This document shows positions 7,123 to 15,402 of a stretch of DNA of 20,979 nt, in pieces. The DNA comes from JBEVJK01 sp040510195. Its GTDB lineage: Bacteria > Pseudomonadota > Alphaproteobacteria > Rhizobiales > Rhizobiaceae. The position numbers and the translations under genes are program-made. The stretch lies in NCBI GenBank assembly GCA_040510195.1, contig JBEVJK010000050.1, positions 1 to 20,979 of the forward strand. The letters run 5' to 3'. The stretch's first letter is position 1. Each line of letters opens with the position of its first letter. The notes beneath the pieces are model-generated. The model did not search any database. It had not been told where the DNA came from and was given only the letters and a program-made list of their open reading frames with translations.

Positions 7123-7955
7123 TGTCGGGCCGTCGTTCATGCGTGTTGATCCTCGCCGTCGTGGCCGGCATGGCGAACCTTTCGTCCCTGTCTGCCGAGA
7201 CGATCCCGACGACGCCGGGCAGTCCGCCGGAGCTGCCGCACCGAACTCGTGGCTATCTCGATCTCACGGGGTTGCCGGACAGCATGGCCCTTCTTCCTCC
7301 GCCTCCAGGTCCCGGCTCGCCGGCTTTAGCGCGGGACGAAGCCGTCAGGGAAAGCGCGGCGGCGCTGAGAGGCACCGAACGTTGGACGCAGGCCGTCACC
7401 GATGCCGACTTGCGCTTTCCGCATGCCGCCGCGACCTTTTCCTGTGCCGCGAACCTGCCGATCTCGGAACAACGCACGCCGAGGCTCTACGCGCTGCTCG
7501 GCAGGTCGCTCATCGACATTGCGCTCTCGACCCATCGGGCGAAGGCTCACTACAAGCGCGTCAGGCCGTTTGCGATGCACGACGGCCAAAGCTGCACTCC
7601 GGCCAACGACGACGCCATGAGGAAGGACGGATCCTATCCCTCCGGTCACGGTGCAGCCGGATGGGGGTGGGCTCTGATCCTGGTCGAGCTCTTCCCCGAC
7701 CGAACGGATGCGATCCTGGCTCGCGGGCGGGACTTCGGCGAAAGCCGTGTGGTCTGCAACGTGCATTGGCAGAGCGACGTCGAGGCCGGACGCGTCATGG
7801 CAAGCGCTGCCGTCGCCCGCCTGCACGCCGTCCCGTCGTTCAAGGCCGACCTGGAGGCGGCCAGGGAGGAGATCGATCTGGCGCGCGCCGAGGGAGCGCG
7901 GCCTGACGGCGAAGCGTGTGCGACGGAAGCCAACGCCCTGCGAAAGGAGCCGTAG
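7122..7955 (+). CDS. Secreted class A non-specific acid phosphatase (PAP2 superfamily, PhoN-like)
   Basis: This is predicted to hydrolyse phosphomonoesters in the periplasm through a phosphohistidine intermediate. The 277-residue product has a signal peptide (basic start, hydrophobic core, cleavage near LSA-E at about residue 25) and the complete three-part signature: K141-x6-R148-P149, PSGH at 173-176, and S208-R209-x5-H215-x3-D219. The GSYPSGHG stretch (170-177) is the class A hallmark. The GTG start overlaps the TAG of the LacI gene (TAGTG), with GAGGAGG just upstream, so the two genes are almost certainly translated from one mRNA. Such coupling suggests that the sugar-responsive regulator and this phosphatase serve the same substrate, perhaps by removing phosphate before uptake. 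Family and active site are clear; the physiological role is inference. Confidence 0.92.
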   Translation: MSGRRSCVLILAVVAGMANLSSLSAETIPTTPGSPPELPHRTRGYLDLTGLPDSMALLPPPPGPGSPALARDEAVRESAAALRGTERWTQAVTDADLRFPHAAATFSCAANLPISEQRTPRLYALLGRSLIDIALSTHRAKAHYKRVRPFAMHDGQSCTPANDDAMRKDGSYPSGHGAAGWGWALILVELFPDRTDAILARGRDFGESRVVCNVHWQSDVEAGRVMASAAVARLHAVPSFKADLEAAREEIDLARAEGARPDGEACATEANALRKEP

Positions 7956-7996
7956 TCCCTCGCTCGGCGCCTCGCTCGGACCCGCTCCCGATCGGA

Positions 7997-8305
7997 CTAT
8001 TGGGGATGCCGGCGCGCCAGCTCGATCCTCAGTATGGTCGCGACCAGATGAAGCCCGAGCTTCCTCGCATTGTCATGGGACGCTTCGTCATTCTCGATCG
8101 ATGCCGCCAGTGCCTCCTCGAGCTCAGTGTCGGAGAGCTTGCGGGCTGCCGCTTCGAGAAGCTCGATGCCGCCGCCAACCCGCGGAAACACGCGTTTCTC
8201 AAGGTCGGGACCGCTTCGTTTGGACATGCCGCGCCACTTTGATAGTTCGGCCAGGCTAGCATCGAGCCGGACGGACCGGCCATTCACAAAAACGGGAGAC
8301 CGCAT
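7997..8305 (-). CDS. Small hypothetical protein (102 aa)
   Basis: I do not recognise this protein. The ATG at 8305 gives 102 residues with no signal peptide or membrane span. It looks helical and charged, including a segment rich in E and A (KLSDTELEEALAASIENDEA, around residues 58-77) and an arginine-containing C-terminus. Codons favour G or C in third position, as in neighbouring genes, which supports it as real. It starts 16 nt after the stop of the gene at 8322-8708, so the two probably form a small operon. Its ribosome site is weak. It converges on the phosphatase gene with 41 nt between the stops. Confidence 0.5.
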   Translation of the reverse strand: MRSPVFVNGRSVRLDASLAELSKWRGMSKRSGPDLEKRVFPRVGGGIELLEAAARKLSDTELEEALAASIENDEASHDNARKLGLHLVATILRIELARRHPQ

Positions 8306-8321
8306 GTCGACGCGAGCATCG

Positions 8322-8708
8322 TCAACCTCCGGAGCCGGACGGCTTTGTCGCAGCGGGCCCCTTCGTGCCGGGAGACGCGTTGCGCCGATCCTTGCGACCG
8401 GGCGCCGCTTTCGTCGTCGACTGCTCCAGCAGCATCTCGGCGCGCTTTTGCAATGCTTCCGCCACCACCTCGACCGGAAGCGCATAGGTCCCGGTCCGGT
8501 TTCCATCGGTCCACCGCGCAACCAGTTCGGAAAGATCGTCTTCGAACGACGCGAAACCTTGCGGTCCTAGACCGTCCAGCCATTCGAGCCACCTGCGCAG
8601 CCGCTCCATCCTTTCCCCCACTGCAAGCTCTGGAATGGCCGCCCGGAATCGTCGGGCATCGCTTGGATGCCAGATCGACTTCCGCCTCCTGCTGCCGCAC
8701 CCAAGCAA
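8322..8708 (-). CDS. Hypothetical protein with basic low-complexity tail (start uncertain)
   Basis: I do not recognise this protein. The frame is open from about 8747 to 8322. Possible starts are a TTG at 8708 (128 aa, no clear ribosome site) and an ATG at 8609 (95 aa, preceded directly by GGGGGAAAGG, which is too close to be ideal). The central part (ERMERLRRWLEWLDGLGP and following) looks like a helical, tryptophan-containing domain. The last 35 or so residues are rich in K, R, P, S and G and look disordered. The absence of a good start could mean that this is the remnant of a longer gene. It is followed 16 nt later by the 102-aa gene, with the same orientation. Confidence 0.45.
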   Translation of the reverse strand: MLGCGSRRRKSIWHPSDARRFRAAIPELAVGERMERLRRWLEWLDGLGPQGFASFEDDLSELVARWTDGNRTGTYALPVEVVAEALQKRAEMLLEQSTTKAAPGRKDRRNASPGTKGPAATKPSGSGG

Positions 8709-8785
8709 CCCAAAGAATGGGTGCTCAGAGCATTCCAGATGAAAAGTTCACCAGAGATCCCCTCCCCGGCAGTGACAGGGTGCCA

Positions 8786-8806
8786 ACTTGATTACATTTG
8801 TCAAGT
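8786..8806. promoter_or_regulatory. Inverted repeat resembling a MarR/TetR-type operator in a 172-nt gap
   Basis: ACTTGA (8786-8791) and TCAAGT (8801-8806) are perfect inverse arms with a 9-nt spacer, inside an AT-richer patch (about 8785-8820) that stands out from its GC-rich surroundings. On the minus strand the patch includes TTGACA (8803-8798), a perfect -35, but I find no good -10 at the right distance. It lies between the muramidase gene and the small hypothetical genes. A regulator site for the hypothetical genes is plausible. I see no U-rich tail that would make it a terminator. Confidence 0.35.
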
Positions 8807-8880
8807 AAATGGGATATAGTTGGTTCAGGCGATGCTTCCCTTGAGAGGATCATCAAGCTGGCGGCAACCCTTTTGTTCCG

Positions 8881-9504
8881 CTAGGCAACGAGTGGCGTGT
8901 CCAAGCCTGGCGAAAGCCAGGCCTCCAGCGCCTGGGAGGTGCCGTTCCAGCGGTCGCCGTCGACCGGCGCCGGGATGCCCGGAACGATCTCGCTGTCCGT
9001 CCACTGCCATAGGCTCCAGCTGGGCCAAGTCCCTCTGGGCCAGCTCGGCCGCACCGCACGAGTGTGCTGGGCGATCCAAAGCGACGTCTCCGCCAAAGTT
9101 TCGGAGCGGCGGTCGGCGAGCTGCACTTTGAGAAGGTTGCCGCCATAGATCGTGACCTTCAGATCGGGCCGCAGGTTCCAGAGGCTGGCGACAGCAAGTT
9201 CGAGACTGGCGAGGGATACGCGGGGATCCTCGTGGTCCAACGCCATTCGTTCCCCGAGCACCGGGTCCACCACGCCGATGTAGTGCTCCATCTGCGCCCT
9301 CATATTGCCGGGACGCATGAAGTGATAGGTGCCCCAGAGCAGTCCGGCGCTGGTCGCTCCGACCGCACGGCCGTAGAGCTCAGGGTCCCGAAAGGTCGTC
9401 CCCTCGGTGGCCTTGTGGATCACGCCGACAACGCCCGCTTCCTTGACCGCTGCCCAGTCGGGGTCCGGATTGTGATGCGAGAGGTCGATGACCGGGCTGA
9501 CCAC
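8881..9504 (-). CDS. GH25 family muramidase (lysozyme-like)
   Basis: This is predicted to cleave the beta-1,4 bond between N-acetylmuramic acid and N-acetylglucosamine in peptidoglycan. The 207 residues are a single GH25 barrel: VIDLSHHN at 5-12 holds the first conserved aspartate (D7), GTYHF (58-62) is a typical barrel strand, and LDHED (89-93) supplies the D-x-E catalytic pair (D90, E92). WQWTDSEIVPGI (166-177) is the typical family C-terminal strand. The GTG start at 9504 has GGAGGAAGG 4 nt upstream. There is no signal peptide, transmembrane segment or wall-binding domain. It follows iorB by 27 nt on the same strand, so it may be read through from that operon. Phage-type lysins have this form, but no other phage gene is visible nearby. 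Confidence 0.88.
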   Translation of the reverse strand: MVSPVIDLSHHNPDPDWAAVKEAGVVGVIHKATEGTTFRDPELYGRAVGATSAGLLWGTYHFMRPGNMRAQMEHYIGVVDPVLGERMALDHEDPRVSLASLELAVASLWNLRPDLKVTIYGGNLLKVQLADRRSETLAETSLWIAQHTRAVRPSWPRGTWPSWSLWQWTDSEIVPGIPAPVDGDRWNGTSQALEAWLSPGLDTPLVA

Positions 9505-9531
9505 GATGCCTTCCTCCCGCGGCGGGTTGGT

Positions 9532-11160
9532 TCAGTGCTGCGTCGCGTCGCCGTCCAGCGACGCCACGGTCTTCAGCGCGCCATCAAGCATTTCGCCTTT
9601 CTCGTCCTTGAGCGCCACCTCTCGCAAGCGCCGGATCCATTCCGCGGCATCGTCCCGGCCGGCGAGCAGGTTCAAACCGGCCAGCACGCGGTTGAACTTG
9701 CTCTCGCCCCGGGCATGAGTGTCGCTGTAGCCCTTAATCAGGCGCCGGCATTCGAGGATCTCGACGCCGAGCGCATAGTCGGTCGCCGCGCGGTCGAGCG
9801 CCAGCCCATACCAGCGCTCCAGATGTTCGGTCTCGACCTGATGGCGAAGCAGCTTGCGTCGCCAGCGCCGCAAGCCGCCGATCGCCCAAAGCATCGCGAA
9901 GCCGCTCATGCTGTCGGTGCGGACGTGGCGGCCGCGGTTGATCCGCTTGTCGAGAAACGCCGCGAGTCGCGGCCGATCCTCGATGTAGCGACCGACGCTC
10001 ACCGGCATCGTCCCGCAGAATTCCTCGATCCGCGGATGGAAGTATTCGGTCACGTGCAGCACCGTCTCATTGCTGGCCCCAACCTCGCGGCGGACGCGCG
10101 CGACGCGGTTCGAGCGTGTCTTGAGGTCGGCCACACGGATCAAGTCGTCGTAGCACATGGCGTTGGCCAGATGCTTGGCCGCCGCATTCGAGAAGCGAAA
10201 GCCTCGGCCTTGGTCATCGACCGCCAGCGCGCGCTCGAGCCGATCGATATACTCGCCGCCATAGGCGAGGTCCTGGTAGTCGACGACCTTCCTGAGGCCG
10301 AGTGAGGCCATCGCGCGGACCGGCTCCGGCAGACGGTCGATGCGAGCCGAGAGATCGTCCCAGCCGGCGAGCTGCACCCGGGGGCCCGCGGGCGCGGCCG
10401 GCGTCGACGAGGACGGGGCCTTCGCGGGCGCCTCGCTGGGCGTCAGGTGGGTTGCGCCTTCGTTGGTTGGCCCGGCTCCCGAGCCGGCGGATGACGGAGG
10501 TCGGTCGCCGCGTGCCTTGGCGAAGGCTGCGGCATAGGCAGCAAGACTGGGCTTGACGCCCCTTCCGCCGCCCGCGATCGCGTCCTCGTAGCTCTGGGGA
10601 TCGAAGGGCAGCACGTCGCAACCGGCCAGAGCGCCGAGCAGGCTTGCCGAGATGACGGAGCCCGCTTCGATGGCGATCTTCTCCATGTCGAAAGCGATGA
10701 AGCGCTTGGAGGCGACCCTTGCCGCCTCCATCACCTTGGCCGAGGAGGCACGGCCGTCGCCCGGCTCGATCTTCTCGGACACCGCGGAAATGCGGTGCGA
10801 GGAGGCGATCAGCGTCGTGCGATCGGGTGTGACGAACCCGCGCATGACGGCGCGCCCCGCCTCCATCAGTTCGGCGGCGATCAGAATATCGACGTCGCCC
10901 TGCGATGGGGACAGCGCGAAGACCGGTCGTCTCCCCGAGTCCCGGCACATCTCGATGTAGTAGATCGTCGCCCCGGTGCGCTGCGCCACTCCCGCGACCG
11001 AGGTCGACTGCGCGACATAGCCGTTACGCTCGGCCACATCGGTGATCCAGTCGGCAAGCACGCCGCCGCCTTGGCCCCCGACCGCCAGGATGGCCAGCTT
11101 GACGATGGCGCCCTCGGCCGGGTCCGCGACCGCCGCTATAGGCCGAGCGCTCTCAGGCAT
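9532..11160 (-). CDS. iorB: Indolepyruvate-type ferredoxin oxidoreductase, beta subunit with C-terminal DUF6537-like extension
   Basis: This is the small catalytic partner of IorA in CoA-dependent oxidative decarboxylation of an arylpyruvate. The N-terminal part (about 20-215) is the pyruvate:ferredoxin oxidoreductase gamma-type domain, with GGQGGG at 28-33 and DVDILIAAELMEAGRA near 88-103. A Pro/Ala/Ser-rich linker (about 218-262) leads to a helical C-terminal domain of about 280 residues, which I assign to DUF6537 from memory. The total of 542 aa is much longer than archaeal IorB (near 200) but matches the long form seen in aerobic proteobacteria. The ATG overlaps the iorA stop by 8 nt (ATGCCTGA) and no ribosome site is visible, so translation is probably coupled. 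The substrate range may cover several aryl- or alkyl-pyruvates. Confidence 0.9.
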   Translation of the reverse strand: MPESARPIAAVADPAEGAIVKLAILAVGGQGGGVLADWITDVAERNGYVAQSTSVAGVAQRTGATIYYIEMCRDSGRRPVFALSPSQGDVDILIAAELMEAGRAVMRGFVTPDRTTLIASSHRISAVSEKIEPGDGRASSAKVMEAARVASKRFIAFDMEKIAIEAGSVISASLLGALAGCDVLPFDPQSYEDAIAGGGRGVKPSLAAYAAAFAKARGDRPPSSAGSGAGPTNEGATHLTPSEAPAKAPSSSTPAAPAGPRVQLAGWDDLSARIDRLPEPVRAMASLGLRKVVDYQDLAYGGEYIDRLERALAVDDQGRGFRFSNAAAKHLANAMCYDDLIRVADLKTRSNRVARVRREVGASNETVLHVTEYFHPRIEEFCGTMPVSVGRYIEDRPRLAAFLDKRINRGRHVRTDSMSGFAMLWAIGGLRRWRRKLLRHQVETEHLERWYGLALDRAATDYALGVEILECRRLIKGYSDTHARGESKFNRVLAGLNLLAGRDDAAEWIRRLREVALKDEKGEMLDGALKTVASLDGDATQH

Positions 11161-13306
11161 TGTGGAAGGTCAGCCGGCGGCTTTCCCGCCGGCGCTGCAG
11201 GAAGCCGATCGCCCGCCGCCGAAGGTGATCCACGAACCGATCCCAGGGCCGCGGATTGTGGAGCGTGTCCGTCCGGTAGAATGACGGGCAGAGAATTGCC
11301 GCATCCGCCACCTCGCCGCAATTGCCGCAACCCACGCAGTTCTGGTCGATGAAGGCGACCGGATCGTCGCGCAGCGGATCGTCGAGCGACTTGACGGTGA
11401 GCGAGGGACAGCCGGAAAGCCGCATGCAGGCATGATCTCCGGTGCAGACGTCCTCGTCGACCCCGAATTTCGGCCGCACGACCCGCTCTCCCGCCTTGAT
11501 GGCCTGGTCGAGAACCGGCCTCTCGCGGCGCTGGCGGTTGAGCATGCACTCCGAGGACGCGACGATGACCTTGGGGCCCTTCTCCGCGGTGGTCAGCGCC
11601 TCCTTCAGCGTCGCGCGCATCAGGCCGACGTCATAGGTATTGTCGAGATGCCGCACCCATTTGACGCCCATTCCCTTCACGGCTTCCGCGATCGGATGCT
11701 TGGTCGATTTCGAGCGGTTCGCTGCGCGCGAGGACAGGATGTCCTGCCCGCCGGTCGCCGCCGAATAGTAGTTGTCGACCACCACGATCACGCCGTCGTT
11801 GCGATTGAACACGGCGTTGCCGATCGAAGAGGTCAGCCCGTTGTGCCAGAAACCGCCGTCGCCGACGAAGGAGATAGACCGTCGGGTCGCTTCCGCCGAA
11901 TTGAAGGCGGACGCCGAGGCCGGGCCCAGTCCGTAGCCCATGGTCGTCGCCCCGAGCTCGAAGGGCGGCATGATCGAGAACAAGTGGCAGCCGATGTCGG
12001 AGGCGACGTGATGGCGGCCGAGCTCCTGCTCGACCAGCTTCGTCGCCGCGAAGATCGGCCTCTCCGGGCAGCCGATGCAGAACCCCGGCGGGCGACCCGG
12101 CACGACCTTGGCCAGGTCGGCAATCTCGATCCCGTTTCCGGTCGTGTTCGGCGCCCTGATCTTGGCCGGCAACAGATGCGCGGCATTTGCCGCGAGAAAC
12201 GCGCCGATGCCGTCGAGCATGACCTGGCCGGTGTATTCGCCGGCCATCGGCAGATGCTCCTTGCCCACCACGCGGGTGTCGCGTCCCGCTTTGTGAAGTA
12301 TCGCGGCGAAGGCTTGCTCGATATAGTTGGGCTGCCCTTCCTCGACGACGAGCACCGCATCCTTGCCCTCGCAGAAGGACAAAAACTCGTCGTCAATCAG
12401 CGGGTAGGCGGCGTTGAGCACATAGAGCGGGACCTTCGTCTCTCCATAGTCGTCGGACAGGCCCATTCGCTGCAGCGCGCGGATCACGCCATTGTACATG
12501 CCGCCCTGCATGACGATGCCGACTTGGCCGTTCTCTGGACCGAAGACCTCGTTGATCTTGCGCGACCTTATGAACTCGACGGCCGCCGGCCAGCGCTTCT
12601 CGACCTTCTCCTTCTCGTGCAGGAAGGAGGCCGGCGGCAGGACGATGCGAGCTGTGTCGCGGCGCGGTGCCGAAAGGGCCTCCGCGACCGTCAGGCTCGG
12701 ACGCTGGTTGTCGCGGGTTGCGAAGCTGCCATGCACATGGCAGCAACGGATGCGGACCAGCAGCATGACGGGCGTGTTGGACGCCTCGGAAAGCTCGAAG
12801 CCGTCCTCCACCGCCTTGACGATGGACGGCAGGTTCGGCCGTGGGTCGAGCAGCCAGACCTGGCTCTTCATGGCGAACGCATGGCTGCGCTCCTGCATGA
12901 TGGAGGAGCCTTCGCCATAGTCTTCCCCGACGATGATCAGGGCGCCTCCGGTCACCCCGCCCGAAGCAAGATTGGCCAGAGCGTCCGAAGCGACGTTGGT
13001 GCCCACCGTCGACTTGAAAGTCGCTGCGCCGCGGATCGGGTAGTGCACCGAGGCCGCGAGCATGGCGGTCGCCGTGGCCTCCGATGCGCTCGCCTCGAAA
13101 TGCACTCCGAGCTCCGCAAGGATCTCCTGCGAGTCGGCGAGCACGTCCATCAGGTGGCTGATCGGCGCACCCTGGTAACCACCGACATAGCCGACCCCGC
13201 ATTCGAGCAGCGCTTTGGTGATGGCGAGTATGCCTTCGCCGGTGAAAGTATCTCCGGCTCCGAGACGGAGCTTCTTGACTTCCTCTGCAAAGGACCGTTC
13301 TGCCAT
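11153..13306 (-). CDS. iorA: Indolepyruvate ferredoxin oxidoreductase, alpha subunit (TPP and Fe-S)
   Basis: This subunit carries thiamine diphosphate and iron-sulfur clusters. The complex would convert a 2-oxoacid such as indolepyruvate plus CoA into the acyl-CoA and CO2 while reducing ferredoxin. The 717 residues run in the usual order: an N-terminal pyrimidine-binding domain (about 20-190), a connecting domain, FCIGCPERP (409-417), the TPP site with GDGGFWHNG (482-490) and VDNYYSAATGG (510-520), then a C-terminal ferredoxin region. In that region C657, C660, C663 and C673-P form a canonical cluster motif. The other motif has C621, C627 and C633-P with five-residue gaps, so the first cluster is non-canonical. 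The ATG at 13306 has AGGAGG upstream. It follows the MarR gene by 25 nt and overlaps iorB. Confidence 0.95.
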   Translation of the reverse strand: MAERSFAEEVKKLRLGAGDTFTGEGILAITKALLECGVGYVGGYQGAPISHLMDVLADSQEILAELGVHFEASASEATATAMLAASVHYPIRGAATFKSTVGTNVASDALANLASGGVTGGALIIVGEDYGEGSSIMQERSHAFAMKSQVWLLDPRPNLPSIVKAVEDGFELSEASNTPVMLLVRIRCCHVHGSFATRDNQRPSLTVAEALSAPRRDTARIVLPPASFLHEKEKVEKRWPAAVEFIRSRKINEVFGPENGQVGIVMQGGMYNGVIRALQRMGLSDDYGETKVPLYVLNAAYPLIDDEFLSFCEGKDAVLVVEEGQPNYIEQAFAAILHKAGRDTRVVGKEHLPMAGEYTGQVMLDGIGAFLAANAAHLLPAKIRAPNTTGNGIEIADLAKVVPGRPPGFCIGCPERPIFAATKLVEQELGRHHVASDIGCHLFSIMPPFELGATTMGYGLGPASASAFNSAEATRRSISFVGDGGFWHNGLTSSIGNAVFNRNDGVIVVVDNYYSAATGGQDILSSRAANRSKSTKHPIAEAVKGMGVKWVRHLDNTYDVGLMRATLKEALTTAEKGPKVIVASSECMLNRQRRERPVLDQAIKAGERVVRPKFGVDEDVCTGDHACMRLSGCPSLTVKSLDDPLRDDPVAFIDQNCVGCGNCGEVADAAILCPSFYRTDTLHNPRPWDRFVDHLRRRAIGFLQRRRESRRLTFHNA

Positions 13307-13331
13307 GTCCTGGTCCTCCTGGTTCGATTGC

Positions 13332-13811
13332 CTATATGTCGTGCCGACGGATGTTTCGCAGGATCTTGGCGAGCGTTGCGATCAACGCCGAATACTCGCC
13401 ATCGTCGACATCCTGGAACATCGCCTCGAATTCGTCGTGCATGAACGGCCAGGCTCGATTGAACTCGACACGGCCGTCGTCGGTCAGGAAGACGTGGCGA
13501 ACGCGGCTGTCGATCGCGCCCTGCTCGCGCCTCACGAGGCCTCGCCGCTCCAGCGAATGCAGCGTTCGCGACAGCGTCGACTGCTCGATGACGGTGTAAA
13601 CCGCCAGGTCGTTGACGGTGATGCCGTCCAGCACCGACAGCACCGCAAGCGTGCGCACCTGGGGGATCGTCAGGCCATGCTGGCGCAGGATCTCGCGCAG
13701 GTTGGCGTTGTAGCGGCCCATGATGCGGTTCATCAGATAGGGCGCGAACTGCTGCAGCCCGATCTGCCCGAGCGTCGAGATCCGTTGCCGCTTGTTGACC
13801 GCCTGCTCCAT
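13332..13811 (-). CDS. MarR-family transcriptional regulator
   Basis: This is a 159-residue MarR-type winged-helix dimer, probably the local regulator of the surrounding catabolic genes. The recognition region is at about residues 64-90 (VNDLAVYTVIEQSTLSRTLH and following), and the wing carries the expected D-x-R (AIDSRVRHVFLT). The ATG at 13811 follows directly after the TAG of the FAD oxidoreductase gene (TAGATG), with an AGAGG ribosome site inside that gene. It is therefore embedded in the operon between the FAD enzyme and iorA, not transcribed alone. MarR proteins commonly sense aromatic acids or CoA thioesters, which would suit an arylpyruvate pathway. The candidate operator is the palindrome at 16269-16289. 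Confidence 0.93.
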   Translation of the reverse strand: MEQAVNKRQRISTLGQIGLQQFAPYLMNRIMGRYNANLREILRQHGLTIPQVRTLAVLSVLDGITVNDLAVYTVIEQSTLSRTLHSLERRGLVRREQGAIDSRVRHVFLTDDGRVEFNRAWPFMHDEFEAMFQDVDDGEYSALIATLAKILRNIRRHDI

Positions 13812-15383
13812 CTACAACCTCTGCGCCAGAAGGAACCCCGAGCCGCCGCCGAGGCCCGCTCCAGGATGCGTCGACGCGCCGATATGATAGAGCCCCGCCA
13901 CATCCGTGTCGTGGTTTCGGCTTGTCTTGAAGGGCCGCCACAGAAAGGCCTGGTCCACGGTCGACGAGCCGCCGTAAGGATCGCCGCCGACCAGGTTGAT
14001 GTTCAGGGCCTCCAGATCGGCCGGCGAATAGGCGCGCCGGGCGATGATGCTTTCCTTGAGGCCATCGATATGATTGGCCAGGATCGTCTCGACCCGGTCG
14101 GCATAGGCTTCGCGAAGCGCGTCGGTCCATTGCCCGTCGGACGGCGCCTCCAGCCTGCCTGCCGAGTCGCCCTTGATCAGGCGCGGCGCCTCGGGAAGCT
14201 GGAGCCACAGGATCGCCTTGCCTGGCGGGCAGCGCGAAGGATCGAGCGCATGCGGCTGCCCGACGCAGATCGTCGGAACTTCGGGCAGCATGCCGCGAAC
14301 AGCCTCGTTGCACGCCCGCGAGACGCCGTCCAGGCCAGGGGTGAGGTGCAGCAGCGCCACCTCCCCCAAGCCCCTCTGGCGCCATGCCGGCGGCCTGTCC
14401 AGGGCGTAGTGGACCTGAAAATTTCCCTTCCCGTAGCGGAACTTCGTGAGGTTCTCGGCAGACCGTTCCGACGACGCCCCTGCGAGCAGCCGCCCATAGA
14501 GCTGGGTCGGCGTCACCGAGCAGATGACGCTTTTGGCAGCGCCGATCTCCTCTCCAGAGGCAAGCCCGACGCCGGTTGCTCTGCCGCCCTCCACCATGAC
14601 CGCACTCACATCGGTTCCCGTGCGGATCTCGCCGCCGCGCTCCTTGATCAGCGCCGCGAAGGCGTCGAGCAGGTTCGCCGCTCCCCCTTTCACGACCGGC
14701 GCTCCGGCGGCCTCCAGCGCGAATGCGATGACCTTGGCGATCTGGCCGGAGAAGGCATCCTCCGGGCCGAGGCCGGCATGCAACACCCAAGGCGCCCACA
14801 AGGCCCGCATGGTCTCCGAGGAGTAGGACCCTTCCAGCCATCCGCGAGCGGGGATGAGCGCCTCGCCCAGGAACGCGGCCAGCCCGCTGGGACCGCGTCG
14901 CCATGCCTCGCCGGCCAGCAGCCTGAAGGTGGGGAAGCTCCACAACCGTCCGCCGAGCAGGCCGAACAGCAATCCGGCATTGCGGCCGATTTCGCCGACG
15001 TCGCGGGCGTAATGGTCGCCGTCGCCGGCTCCGACCGCGTTGAAGGCAGCGACATTGGCCGCCTGCTCCCTACGCTGAAGGAGGTGGCTGCCGTCGGGGC
15101 GGAGCACGCCCGTCGGGGTGTCGCTGTTGCAGAATTCCAGCCCGTGGCGGGCGAGATCCTTGCCCAGCACGCCAAAGGCCGGCCCCGTCACGAACAGCAC
15201 GAAGGTGGTCGCCATGACGTCGTGAACGAAGCCGGGCGCAGTGACTTCCTCGGTGCGGATGCAGCCGCCTATGCGCTCATTGCGCTCCAGGACGAGCACT
15301 TTGGCTCCCTTGCCGGCGAGAACAGCCGCGCAGACGAGCGCATTGATGCCACTGCCGACAATGACGTGGTCGGGAGCGTCCAC
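13812..15383 (-). CDS. FAD-dependent oxidoreductase, phytoene-desaturase/PYROXD2-like (first paralogue)
   Basis: This is a 523-residue flavoprotein of the amine oxidase/phytoene dehydrogenase superfamily. An N-terminal Rossmann motif (VIVGSGINA, residues 7-15) and the following acidic strand end (VLVLERNERIGG) bind FAD. The C-terminus closes with the family's second FAD motif (LYHIGASTHPGAGLGGGSG). The GTG at 15383 is chosen because GGAGGG lies 6 nt upstream and the protein then begins just before the FAD motif. An in-frame ATG 69 nt earlier would overlap the cyclase gene. It starts 19 nt after the cyclase stop and abuts the MarR gene. It is similar throughout to the FAD enzyme at 16303-17877. 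It probably removes hydride from a C-C or C-N bond; the substrate is unknown. Confidence 0.9.
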   Translation of the reverse strand: MDAPDHVIVGSGINALVCAAVLAGKGAKVLVLERNERIGGCIRTEEVTAPGFVHDVMATTFVLFVTGPAFGVLGKDLARHGLEFCNSDTPTGVLRPDGSHLLQRREQAANVAAFNAVGAGDGDHYARDVGEIGRNAGLLFGLLGGRLWSFPTFRLLAGEAWRRGPSGLAAFLGEALIPARGWLEGSYSSETMRALWAPWVLHAGLGPEDAFSGQIAKVIAFALEAAGAPVVKGGAANLLDAFAALIKERGGEIRTGTDVSAVMVEGGRATGVGLASGEEIGAAKSVICSVTPTQLYGRLLAGASSERSAENLTKFRYGKGNFQVHYALDRPPAWRQRGLGEVALLHLTPGLDGVSRACNEAVRGMLPEVPTICVGQPHALDPSRCPPGKAILWLQLPEAPRLIKGDSAGRLEAPSDGQWTDALREAYADRVETILANHIDGLKESIIARRAYSPADLEALNINLVGGDPYGGSSTVDQAFLWRPFKTSRNHDTDVAGLYHIGASTHPGAGLGGGSGFLLAQRL

Positions 15384-15402
15384 TCGCGACCCTCCGCCGG
15401 GT

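Noticed and set aside
7958..7979. CCTCGCTCGG occurs twice (7958-7967 and 7970-7979) just after the phosphatase stop.
   Set aside because: Only two short copies with a 12-nt period in GC-rich sequence. No hairpin or T-tract makes it a terminator.
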